This document shows, piece after piece, positions 1 through 6,795 of a DNA stretch of 34,275 nucleotides; position 1 is the first letter of the stretch, and every line of letters begins with the position of its first letter. A program made the position numbers and the translations under genes. The stretch is from contig CADBLU010000300.1 in assembly GCA_902795605.1 (NCBI GenBank), forward strand, positions 1-34,275, given 5' to 3'. Source of the stretch: an uncultured Prevotellaceae bacterium. GTDB lineage: Bacteria > Bacteroidota > Bacteroidia > Bacteroidales > Bacteroidaceae. The notes beneath the pieces are model-generated. The model made no database searches. It had not been told where the DNA came from and saw only the letters and a list, made by a program, of their open reading frames with translations.

Positions 1-18
1 CAACTGCTCCACTCCGCG
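1..18 (-). tRNA. 5' end of a tRNA gene cut by the window edge, probably initiator tRNA-Met
   Basis: Read on the minus strand from position 18, the sequence is CGCGGAGTGGAGCAGTTG. This fits a tRNA 5' end: a 7-nt acceptor strand CGCGGAG, T8, G9, D-stem GAGC, A14 and G15. A C at position 1 is typical of bacterial initiator tRNA, where it faces A72 unpaired. A good minus-strand promoter sits about 20 nt upstream (38-69), so the transcript would have only a short leader. The anticodon lies outside the window, so the identity is inferred. The tRNA call itself rests on 18 nt plus the promoter. Confidence 0.55.
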
Positions 19-37
19 ATGTTTTGTTTTGCGGGTG

Positions 38-69
38 CAAAATTAGTTCTTTTTCCTCAATCCTCCAAA
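38..69 (-). promoter_or_regulatory. Bacteroidota-type promoter for the left-edge tRNA
   Basis: On the minus strand a -33 TTTG (complement of CAAA at 66-69) is followed after 20 nt by TAATTTTG (complement of 38-45). This is a full match to the TTTG / TAnnTTTG promoter of the Bacteroidota primary sigma factor. It points left into the tRNA fragment. Confidence 0.7.
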
Positions 70-325
70 TTTTTCGGGGATTTTTTTTCTTTTTTGCCTT
101 GTTTTTGTCGTTGAGAAGCCGGTTTGGAGGCACTTTTTATGGGCAATGGGGGATTTTTCTCATACATGGAGCTCGGATAGGCAGCGATAGAGCAGGGGCT
201 TGTCGCTGCTATGCAGCAATCTGCCGGGCACAATGAGCGGCAGGAAGACGGCGTTCCATTCGTGCTTTTCATCAGTTGCTGAACTTGTAAAAATAATTAA
301 ATATCGCGTATTTCCTTGGATAATT
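70..325. other. Intergenic stretch without a supported gene
   Basis: The stretch lies between the tRNA promoter and the tetR promoter. It has a T-rich tract at 77-101 and two adjacent short hairpins: GCTGC/GCAGC at 205-217 and CTGCCG/CGGCAG at 221-243. Open frames here give compositionally odd peptides (basic or Cys-rich, without recognisable motifs) and are not called. It may be a plain spacer, a decayed gene or a small RNA; nothing distinguishes these. Confidence 0.4.
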
Positions 326-357
326 TTTGTTGGATTCGAAGAAAAAGACTAATTTTG
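326..357 (+). promoter_or_regulatory. Promoter of the tetR-fabG-rluA unit
   Basis: TTTG at 326-329, a 20-nt spacer and TAATTTTG at 350-357 match the Bacteroidota consensus fully. Transcription would start near 364, giving a leader of roughly 40 nt before the regulator's ATG at 402. A TetR protein often controls its own promoter, but no clear palindromic operator was seen. Confidence 0.75.
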
Positions 358-389
358 CACACGTCATAGGGTATGTGCAAATTTTTAAA

Positions 390-398
390 AAGGAGGAG
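390..398 (+). promoter_or_regulatory. Strong Shine-Dalgarno sequence deciding the tetR start
   Basis: AAGGAGGAG ends 3 nt before the ATG at 402. Such a near-perfect Shine-Dalgarno is unusual in Bacteroidota. It favours the ATG at 402 over the in-frame TTG at 327, which lies inside the promoter. Confidence 0.75.
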
Positions 399-401
399 TA
401 T

Positions 402-992
402 ATGTCAATTTCCAAAACCAGACAATTATTGGTGGATGTCGCAAGACAGCTTTTTGCCAGAAAAGGTCTTGAGAACACCACGATGAATGATATCGCTGTG
501 GCATCAAAGAAAGGCAGACGCACCTTATATACATATTTTAGTAGTAAAGACGATATCTATTCAGCCGTCATCGCCTCTGAGTTGGAGCGTCTTTCCGACA
601 AGTTGGATGAGGTGGCAGCGAAGAAGATACAGCCTCAAGACAAAATCATAGAGCTCATTTACACTCACTTGAATATGATCAAGGAGACAGTGGTGAGAAA
701 CGGCAACCTGCGTGCCGAGTTTTTCCGGAATATCTGGACTGTGGAGAAAATCCGCAAGAATTTTGATGAGGATGAGATAGAGCTTTTCCGCAAGGTCTAT
801 GCGGAAGGTAAGGCCGACGGAGAGTTCGATATCGAGAATGTGGAACTGGTGGCAGATATCACCCACTATTGTATCAAGGGCCTTGAGGTGCCGTATATCT
901 ATGGACGTATCGGTCACGGACTGACGGAGCAGACCAGCAAGCCCCTTGTGGCCAAGGTGGTGTATGGCGCTTTGGGTAAGACACTTAAATAA
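402..992 (+). CDS. TetR/AcrR family transcriptional regulator
   Basis: The 196-residue protein has the usual TetR length. The N-terminal 50 residues form the helix-turn-helix domain, with the family signature around TTMNDIAVASKKGRRTLYTY: the recognition helix and the conserved Y-x-Y-F that precedes a SKDD(I/L)Y segment. The C-terminal two thirds are a divergent helical ligand and dimerisation domain, so the effector is unknown. The start is set by the Shine-Dalgarno at 390-398. fabG follows after 33 nt and an RluA-type enzyme after that, all co-directional, so the regulator may control fabG in response to an acyl compound. That is inference from context. Confidence 0.92.
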   Translation: MSISKTRQLLVDVARQLFARKGLENTTMNDIAVASKKGRRTLYTYFSSKDDIYSAVIASELERLSDKLDEVAAKKIQPQDKIIELIYTHLNMIKETVVRNGNLRAEFFRNIWTVEKIRKNFDEDEIELFRKVYAEGKADGEFDIENVELVADITHYCIKGLEVPYIYGRIGHGLTEQTSKPLVAKVVYGALGKTLK

Positions 993-1025
993 TCAATCAG
1001 ATAATTATCAAATCAAACAAGAAAA

Positions 1026-1772
1026 ATGGAACTACTGAAAGGAAAGACAGCTCTGATTACAGGTGCTGCACGGGGTATCGGCAAGGCCATCGCTTTGAAA
1101 TTTGCCGCTGAAGGAGCCAATGTGGCATTCACCGACCTTGTCATTGATGAAAACGGCCAGGCTACTGAGGCAGAGATAGCCGCATTAGGTGTAAAAGCCA
1201 AAGGTTATGCCAGCAATGCTGCTGATTTTGCACAGACAGAAGCTGTGGTGAAGCAGATACATGCTGATTTCGGCCGTATAGATATCCTTGTCAACAATGC
1301 TGGTATCACCAAGGACGGACTCATGCTGCGCATGACCGAGGGCCAGTGGGATGCTGTCATCAATGTGAATCTGAAGTCGGCTTTCAATTTCATTCATGCC
1401 TGCACGCCTATCATGATGCGTCAGAAATCGGGCAGCATTATCAACATGTCGTCGGTGGTGGGTGTTCACGGCAATGCCGCCCAGTGTAACTATGCGGCTT
1501 CCAAGGCCGGCCTCATCGCTTTGGCCAAGAGCATCGGCCAGGAGATGGGCAGCCGCGGCATCCGTGCCAACTCTATCGCTCCCGGTTTCATCGATACCGC
1601 CATGACCCAGGCGCTCCCCGATGAGATCCGCAAGGAGTGGATCAGCAAAATTCCATTGCGCCGCGGCGGCACCGTGGAAGACATCGCCAATGTGGCCACT
1701 TTCCTCGCCTCCGATATGTCGTCGTATGTGACAGGGCAGGTGATCCAGGTGGATGGCGGCATGAATATGTAG
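1026..1772 (+). CDS. fabG: 3-oxoacyl-[acyl-carrier-protein] reductase, short-chain dehydrogenase family
   Basis: The 248-residue protein has full family length. It shows the NADP(H)-binding TGAARGIG at 12-19, NNAG at 90-93, and the catalytic set Asn115, Ser143, Tyr156 and Lys160 (YAASK). The C-terminal PGFIDTAMT and VTGQVIQVDGGMNM segments are typical of FabG. In fatty acid synthesis FabG reduces 3-oxoacyl-ACP to 3-hydroxyacyl-ACP with NADPH in the cytoplasm. The gene lies between a TetR regulator and a pseudouridine synthase rather than among other fab genes. It could therefore be a second, regulated reductase rather than the housekeeping one; the window cannot settle that. Confidence 0.93.
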   Translation: MELLKGKTALITGAARGIGKAIALKFAAEGANVAFTDLVIDENGQATEAEIAALGVKAKGYASNAADFAQTEAVVKQIHADFGRIDILVNNAGITKDGLMLRMTEGQWDAVINVNLKSAFNFIHACTPIMMRQKSGSIINMSSVVGVHGNAAQCNYAASKAGLIALAKSIGQEMGSRGIRANSIAPGFIDTAMTQALPDEIRKEWISKIPLRRGGTVEDIANVATFLASDMSSYVTGQVIQVDGGMNM

Positions 1773-1784
1773 TCAGCGACAGCC

Positions 1785-2462
1785 ATGACTGTACTCTATG
1801 AAGACAATCATATCATAGTTGTCAACAAAGAGAGTGGTGAGATTGTCCAAGGCGACAAGACCGGCGACCTCCCTCTCTCGGAGACGGTGAAGGAATATAT
1901 CAAGACGATGCACCACAAACCGGGAAACGTGTTTCTCGGTGTGGTGCATCGTCTTGATCGTCCTGTCTCAGGAGTGGTCGTCTTTGCGAAGACCTCAAAG
2001 GCACTCTCGCGGCTCAACCTCATGTTCCGTGAGGGTAGGGTGCACAAGACCTACTGGGCCATTACCCAGGGGATGCCGCAGCAGGAGGAAGCCACTCTGA
2101 AGGGGTGGATGGTGCGCAATGAGAAACAAAACAAGAGTTATGTGTATCAGCATGAGGTGCCAGGTTCGAAGGAGGCCATCCTGTCATATCGGGTTATTGG
2201 CTCGTCGGAGCGCTATCACTTGCTTGAAGTGACTCTACTCACCGGCCGGCATCATCAGATCCGTTGCCAGTTGGCCGATATCGGATGCCCCATCAAAGGG
2301 GATTTGAAATATGGCGCCCGTCGCTCAAATCCTGACGGCAGCATCTCACTGCTTGCACGCAAAGTGACTTTTGAGCATCCCGTCTCCCACGAGCAGATAG
2401 TGGTGGAGGCTCCATTGCCCGATGACCGTCTGTGGCGTGAGATAGCCTCTTCGGTGAGATGA
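1785..2462 (+). CDS. RluA-family RNA pseudouridine synthase
   Basis: The 225-residue cytoplasmic enzyme converts specific uridines in rRNA or tRNA to pseudouridine. The catalytic motif is HRLDRPVSG, with the nucleophilic Asp58. The RluA-type downstream motifs are also present: VHKTYWAI near 87, and LLTGRHHQIRCQLADIGCPIKGDLKYG near 147-173. There is no N-terminal S4 domain, as in the shorter RluA/TruC-like members. The target site cannot be assigned. It starts 12 nt after fabG and ends 13 nt before the convergent topB stop codon, so it is the last gene of the unit. Confidence 0.93.
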   Translation: MTVLYEDNHIIVVNKESGEIVQGDKTGDLPLSETVKEYIKTMHHKPGNVFLGVVHRLDRPVSGVVVFAKTSKALSRLNLMFREGRVHKTYWAITQGMPQQEEATLKGWMVRNEKQNKSYVYQHEVPGSKEAILSYRVIGSSERYHLLEVTLLTGRHHQIRCQLADIGCPIKGDLKYGARRSNPDGSISLLARKVTFEHPVSHEQIVVEAPLPDDRLWREIASSVR

Positions 2463-2475
2463 CCCACCGAACTGT

Positions 2476-4506
2476 TTAGTTGCTGAACAGCAGCCTGTAT
2501 CCGCATCCCTCACGCCATCGGCTGCATCCATAGGCGGTTTTCCCTTTGATAATCGTCCCCTTGCCACAGACAGGACATACTCTGCCGATGATACTGTCGT
2601 CGGCAGGGAGAGTTTGTGGCGTGGCAGTTTGGCCCGTATCCGCCTTTCTCGTCCGTGGAGCAGAGGCCTTCTTTCTCGTGCTTTTTTTCAAGTCATCGTC
2701 GGTGAGCAGGGTGATACGGCGGTTGGTGTTATCGGTGAGCACTTGCCTGACGATGTCGGCTATCTGCGCTTTCAGTTCCTCGAGGAATGTGGCAGCGTCG
2801 TATTGCTGGTGCTCGATATCGCGGAGTTTCTTTTCCCAGATACCTGTGAGTTCGCAACTTTTCAGCAATTCCTCTCTGATGGTGTCTATCAGTTCGATAC
2901 CAGTAGGAGTGGCTATCAGGTTTTTCCGTTCCCGGCGGATATAACGGCGCTTGAAAAGAGTCTCTATGATGCCGGCCCTGGACGACGGCCGTCCGATGCC
3001 GTTTTCCTTGAGGGCAGCACGAAGCGTCTCGTCTTCCACGAATTTGCCTGCCGTCTCCATGGCCCTGAGCAGAGTGGCCTCAGTGTAATATTTCGGCGGA
3101 GTGGTCCACTTCTCGGTAAGCGTCGGTGTATGTGGTCCGCTCTCACCGACGGTGAAATCGGGCAACGTCTTCTCCTCGTCGTCTTTGCGGGTCTCATCGT
3201 CAGAACTGTTGTTGTCCTTCTGATAAAGCACACGCCATCCCGGCACCTGAATCTGCTTACCGGTGACCTTGAATTCCACGGTGTCTACTTTGCCCATGAC
3301 AGTGGTGGTGGTGAATTGACAGTCGGGGTAGAAAACGCTGATAAATCGTCGGGCGACCAAGTCGTAGACATGCCTCTCAAGGTCGGTGAGTCCCGTGGCA
3401 GGCACTCCCGTGGGGATAATGGCATGGTGGTCGGTCACCTTTGAGGTGTCAAATACTTTCTTGCTCTTCTTCAGCGGTTTATTACTGTCGGTGAGAGCGG
3501 CAGTCCATTGCTCATATCCTCTCAGTCCCTTGAGAATCTTGGGGCACTGCGGATAGATGTCGTCGCTGAGATATTGAGTGTCAACACGCGGATAGGTGGT
3601 GAGTTTCCGCTCATAGAGGGTCTGGATGATCTTGAGCGTGGTGTCGGCACTCAGGCTGTATTTCTTGTTGCAGTCTACCTGCAGTGAGGTGAGGTCATAG
3701 AGATGGGGAGGGGCCTCTGTGCCTTTCTTTTTCTGCACGTCGGTGACGAAGAACGGCTTGTCTTTGATGAGGGCAAACGATTGCTCACCTTCCTCTTTGG
3801 ACTGGAACTTGCCTTTGGTGGCAGTGAAGAGTGTCTCACGATAGATGGTGGAGAGCACCCAATAGGGTTCAGGCTTGAACTGGTCTATTTCTTTCTGGCG
3901 TGCGACGATAAGAGCCAAAGTCGGGGTCTGCACTCTTCCGATAGAGAGCACTTGCCTGTTTTGTCCGTATTTCAGCGTGTAGAGCCTTGTGGCATTCATG
4001 CCCAGAATCCAGTCGCCGATGGCGCGGCAGAGTCCGGCACGGTAGAGAGGGTCGTAAACGCTTTGGTCTTTGAGCTGCTGGAAGCCCTCACGGATGGCCT
4101 CGTCGGTCATCGACGAGATCCACAGTCTCCTCACTGGGCATTTGGCCTGTGCCTTCTGCATCACCCATCGCTGTATAAGCTCACCCTCTTGTCCGGCATC
4201 ACCGCAGTTGATGATGCCATCGGCATTCTGCATGAGTTTTTCAATCACGGCAAACTGTTTCCTGATGCCTTCGTCGTCGATGAGTTTGATGCCGAAGCGA
4301 GGAGGAATCATCGGCAGGGAGGAAAGATTCCAGTTCTTCCACTGCGGTGAGTAGTCGTCGGGTTCTTTCAGGGTGCACAGGTGGCCGAAAGTCCAAGTCA
4401 CCTGATACCCGTTGCCCTCCATGTATCCGTTGTGGCTTGTGCTGGCGCCGATGATGCGTGCGATATCTTTGGCTACGCTTGGTTTCTCTGCAATGCAAAC
4501 AATCAT
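2476..4506 (-). CDS. topB: DNA topoisomerase III (type IA)
   Basis: The 676-residue enzyme passes single DNA strands to relax or decatenate DNA. The Toprim domain starts at residue 1 with AEKPSVAKDIA (Glu7) and carries GDAGQEGELI at 102-111. The cleavage domain has LSIGRVQTPTLAL at 187-199 and the catalytic Tyr305 in TTYPRVDTQYL. A single C-terminal four-cysteine zinc-ribbon-like segment (CPVCG, then C-x7-C) follows a basic Ser/Thr/Lys-rich linker. The second Asp of the usual DxD metal motif appears as Gly105, while Asp103, Glu107 and Glu109 remain. It lies 6 nt downstream of the LUD gene and is probably cotranscribed with it. Confidence 0.95.
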   Translation of the reverse strand: MIVCIAEKPSVAKDIARIIGASTSHNGYMEGNGYQVTWTFGHLCTLKEPDDYSPQWKNWNLSSLPMIPPRFGIKLIDDEGIRKQFAVIEKLMQNADGIINCGDAGQEGELIQRWVMQKAQAKCPVRRLWISSMTDEAIREGFQQLKDQSVYDPLYRAGLCRAIGDWILGMNATRLYTLKYGQNRQVLSIGRVQTPTLALIVARQKEIDQFKPEPYWVLSTIYRETLFTATKGKFQSKEEGEQSFALIKDKPFFVTDVQKKKGTEAPPHLYDLTSLQVDCNKKYSLSADTTLKIIQTLYERKLTTYPRVDTQYLSDDIYPQCPKILKGLRGYEQWTAALTDSNKPLKKSKKVFDTSKVTDHHAIIPTGVPATGLTDLERHVYDLVARRFISVFYPDCQFTTTTVMGKVDTVEFKVTGKQIQVPGWRVLYQKDNNSSDDETRKDDEEKTLPDFTVGESGPHTPTLTEKWTTPPKYYTEATLLRAMETAGKFVEDETLRAALKENGIGRPSSRAGIIETLFKRRYIRRERKNLIATPTGIELIDTIREELLKSCELTGIWEKKLRDIEHQQYDAATFLEELKAQIADIVRQVLTDNTNRRITLLTDDDLKKSTRKKASAPRTRKADTGQTATPQTLPADDSIIGRVCPVCGKGTIIKGKTAYGCSRWREGCGYRLLFSN

Positions 4507-4512
4507 GGATGT

Positions 4513-5148
4513 TTAATAGCCAAGATTCTGGTCTGTCAGAATCACCACATGTCTTCTGGCAGGATGGGAGTTCCTCAAAAAGTGGATATAATTGCAGATG
4601 CTCTGGGGAGAATTGCAGTTGTGGCAGACACCATCCTTACGGCAGGGCGTGTCGATGTCGAAACGTGCGGCATTGATGGGAGAGGCCGTGCTGCGTGCCC
4701 TCTGGAGAGCAGCGTTGACATCCTGCGCCACTTTGTTCAGCCCAATGACGAAAATCACCCTTTTAGGGCCCCATGTGATGGCAGCCACCCGGTTACCATT
4801 GCCGTCGATATTGACAATGACCCCGTCTTCAGACAATGCGTTGGCACTGGCAAGATAAAAGTCCACCTCAAATGCCTTACGGTAGATGGCCTGTTTCTCT
4901 TCGTCCGTCTGGGCGTCGTCGCGGTCGTAGACGTTATAGTTGCCGTCCTTGAGTGCCCGAGTGAGGCCGATGTCGCGAATGGTCATGGAGCCTCCCCATG
5001 TGACACTGCTGCCCTCAGGGATGATGTCTTTCACTTGTTGGATAATCTCTTCTGTCGTCGGGCAGTAATATGCCTCGAAATGCCTGTGTGTCAAATTCTT
5101 GATGAGTTTGGCTGCCAACAGGTTGTTGCGTATCTGTTTTGGATTCAT
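4513..5148 (-). CDS. LUD-domain protein (LutC/YkgG-like, DUF162)
   Basis: The 211-residue protein matches the stand-alone LUD family. It has N-terminal MNPKQIRNNLLAAKLIKNL, a central GSSVTWGGSMTIRDIGL and the GPKRVIFVIGLNKV strand. LUD proteins are linked to lactate utilisation complexes, but stand-alone members have no proven reaction. The C-terminus has four cysteines (169, 175, 178, 185) in C-x5-C-x2-C-x6-C spacing, which could bind a metal or an Fe-S cluster. The start at 5148 is the first ATG matching the family N-terminus; a TTG lies 24 nt upstream. No LutA or LutB partner is present; the downstream neighbour is topB. Confidence 0.88.
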   Translation of the reverse strand: MNPKQIRNNLLAAKLIKNLTHRHFEAYYCPTTEEIIQQVKDIIPEGSSVTWGGSMTIRDIGLTRALKDGNYNVYDRDDAQTDEEKQAIYRKAFEVDFYLASANALSEDGVIVNIDGNGNRVAAITWGPKRVIFVIGLNKVAQDVNAALQRARSTASPINAARFDIDTPCRKDGVCHNCNSPQSICNYIHFLRNSHPARRHVVILTDQNLGY

Positions 5149-5197
5149 ATTGTCGTGATGATGGAATGTCAAAACACCGTTGCGGCGGATTTTTCTG

Positions 5198-5228
5198 CAA
5201 AATTAAAGGAATCGGGTCACAAATCAAA
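5198..5228 (-). promoter_or_regulatory. Promoter of the LUD-topB unit
   Basis: On the minus strand TTTG (complement of 5225-5228), a 19-nt spacer and TAATTTTG (complement of 5198-5205) match the consensus. Transcription would begin near 5190, about 40 nt before the LUD ATG. It is back to back with the plus-strand promoter at 5246-5277, about 20 nt apart. Confidence 0.7.
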
Positions 5229-5245
5229 AAAATTACTTCTTTTTC

Positions 5246-5277
5246 TTTCTTTCTTTCACTTTTTGGTTGTATTTTTG
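5246..5277 (+). promoter_or_regulatory. Promoter of the eight-gene plus-strand run
   Basis: TTTC at 5246-5249 (3 of 4 matches to TTTG), a 20-nt spacer and TATTTTTG at 5270-5277 (full match). The ATG at 5315 lies about 30 nt after the expected start point. No other convincing promoter was found before 12462. Confidence 0.6.
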
Positions 5278-5314
5278 TAAATGGAAACAAGCCCTACCTA
5301 AAACAATATGCCCT

Positions 5315-5698
5315 ATGTTAGTAATGTTGGTATTCATGCTGATATGCCATTACCTGGCGGATTTTGTGCTTACGACAGACAAGATGATTGAGGCGAAGTC
5401 CGACGGGCGTCAACTGGGGCCTATCATGTTGCATGCTTCAGTGCATGCTGTGCTGATGTCGTGCGTCGTGCTACTGATGCTGAATGGATGGGAATGTGCC
5501 CTCTCCGTGTTTGCCATAGAAGTTGTCACGCATTTCTTAATCGACACGGCCAAGGGCAGGCTGACGGCGCATTATCCTTTGCTTTCGGATATGCACGGCA
5601 AGCCTTACTGGATGCTTTTTGGCTTTGATCAACTGCTCCATCTTATGGTGATTGTCGTGATTTGTTCGGTCTATCCGCTTTTTGAAAAAAATTTTTAA
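5315..5698 (+). CDS. DUF3307 family membrane protein
   Basis: The 127-residue protein has about four hydrophobic segments. The conserved polar residues fit the DUF3307 pattern: CHYLADFVL near the N-terminus, a lysine-containing loop, HASVHA, THFLIDTAKG and FGFDQLLH. The His/Asp residues inside or beside membrane helices are diagnostic. No function is established for the family. Translation was taken from the ATG at 5315, after the promoter; the open frame continues upstream into the promoter. The Sel1 gene begins 11 nt downstream. Confidence 0.8.
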   Translation: MLVMLVFMLICHYLADFVLTTDKMIEAKSDGRQLGPIMLHASVHAVLMSCVVLLMLNGWECALSVFAIEVVTHFLIDTAKGRLTAHYPLLSDMHGKPYWMLFGFDQLLHLMVIVVICSVYPLFEKNF

Positions 5699-5709
5699 TC
5701 TATTAATAT

Positions 5710-6288
5710 ATGATTCGTATGAGACATTTTCTGTTGTGGATGACACTTTTCCTCAGTCTATCTGCCTCTGCCCAGAGCGCGGCTCAGTTGTATGAGCAGG
5801 GCAAAGCGCTCTATGATGCGAAAAAATATGAAGCAGCCTTACCTAAATTGAAGAGTGCTGCCGAGAAAGGGCACAAGAAGGCTCAATATCGTCTGGGATA
5901 TTGCTATGATAAAGGTAAGGGGGTAAAAGAAGATGATGAAAAGGCCTTTTACTGGTATGCGAAAGCCGCAGCCCAAAACCATGCCAAGGCACAATATCAG
6001 TTGGGCAGGTGCTACAAGAAAGGAGAAGGCACAAAGGTAGACTTGGCGAAAGCCGTGGCATACTTCCAAAAAGCGGCTAAGCAGGATAATGCCGACGCCA
6101 TGTATGCGTTGGGAAAATGCTACCTTAAAGGACAGGGTGTAGCTGCTGACGAGCAAAAGGCGAAATCATGGTTTCAGAAAGCTGTCCGCGACAAGAAGGA
6201 CGGGAAGGACATCCTGAAAAAGATCCGTACGGACGCTGCCGAGGGCGATGAAGATGCAGTGAAGATTCTTTCGCTTCTCGGAATGTAA
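5710..6288 (+). CDS. Secreted Sel1-like repeat protein
   Basis: The 192-residue protein has an N-terminal signal peptide (hydrophobic 6-18, likely cleaved after ASA at 19-21). Sel1-type TPR-like repeats follow at about 56-91, 92-127 and 128-160, with the recurring A-x-Y-x-L-G-x-C-Y-x-K-G-x-G core. Sel1 repeats are helical pairs used for protein-protein contacts, so this is probably a periplasmic scaffold rather than an enzyme. A second ATG at 5719 would also leave a good signal peptide. The lipoprotein gene starts 5 nt after the stop codon, suggesting cotranslation. Confidence 0.9.
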   Translation: MIRMRHFLLWMTLFLSLSASAQSAAQLYEQGKALYDAKKYEAALPKLKSAAEKGHKKAQYRLGYCYDKGKGVKEDDEKAFYWYAKAAAQNHAKAQYQLGRCYKKGEGTKVDLAKAVAYFQKAAKQDNADAMYALGKCYLKGQGVAADEQKAKSWFQKAVRDKKDGKDILKKIRTDAAEGDEDAVKILSLLGM

Positions 6289-6293
6289 AAGTG

Positions 6294-6782
6294 ATGGGGA
6301 TGGGAAGGACATATCTGTTGGCTGTGATGATGATTTCAGCCTTGCTCCTGTCGGGCTGTAAAGGTGCAAAGGAGCAAAACGGAGACAACGACATCTCCAA
6401 TTTGCCCAAAGAGGAGCAACTGAAGGAGTATAACAAGCAGACCATGCGCTCGCTGCCGATGCCCTTGGCTGAGGGGATTGTCATGCAAAAGGTGGAGTGG
6501 GAGGACAGCATGGAAGTCTATTACTATTCCATCAACCAGAAAATCGTCGACCGGTCGCTGGTTATGGAAAACGCAAAGCATTTTCAGACGCATCCGGAGG
6601 AATTGCTCAATATGGGTGATCCCGACGTGGAGACCATGGTGGGTTTGCTCTACGAGTTGAGGATGGGCTTGGAATACCGTTATGTTTTCTCAGACGACAA
6701 GGATACCGTCTCCGTGGTCTATCCAAGGGAGGCATTGAGAAATTTCTATGCCGTAGAACTTCTGAAACAAGCGGTGCAGTAA
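6294..6782 (+). CDS. Hypothetical lipoprotein
   Basis: The 162-residue protein begins with a lipoprotein signal whose lipobox LLSGC places the acylated cysteine at 22. The mature part is acidic, mixed alpha/beta in character, and matches no family I recognise. A GTG at 6291 and an ATG at 6300 are alternative starts in the same frame. It sits 5 nt after the Sel1 gene and 13 nt before the GH28 gene, in the middle of a tight run. A partnership with the Sel1 protein in the cell envelope is possible but unproven. Confidence 0.8.
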   Translation: MGMGRTYLLAVMMISALLLSGCKGAKEQNGDNDISNLPKEEQLKEYNKQTMRSLPMPLAEGIVMQKVEWEDSMEVYYYSINQKIVDRSLVMENAKHFQTHPEELLNMGDPDVETMVGLLYELRMGLEYRYVFSDDKDTVSVVYPREALRNFYAVELLKQAVQ

Positions 6783-6795
6783 AAGATATGGGTAA

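Noticed and set aside
541-553. GH78 active-site motif (protein residues 541-553 of the rhamnosidase) looked different from the textbook RDERxGWxGD form
   Set aside because: DCPHREKLGWLEQ is, as far as I recall, the usual variant in a large bacteroidetal GH78 subgroup, so it is not reported as odd. The coordinates given here are protein residues.
2614-4350. Long plus-strand open frames opposite topB
   Set aside because: They are shadows of the topB coding strand; topB has all its type IA motifs.
4381-5280. A 299-codon open frame on the plus strand opposite the LUD gene and the start of topB
   Set aside because: It lies antisense to two genes with clear family motifs, has no motif of its own and crosses the divergent promoters.
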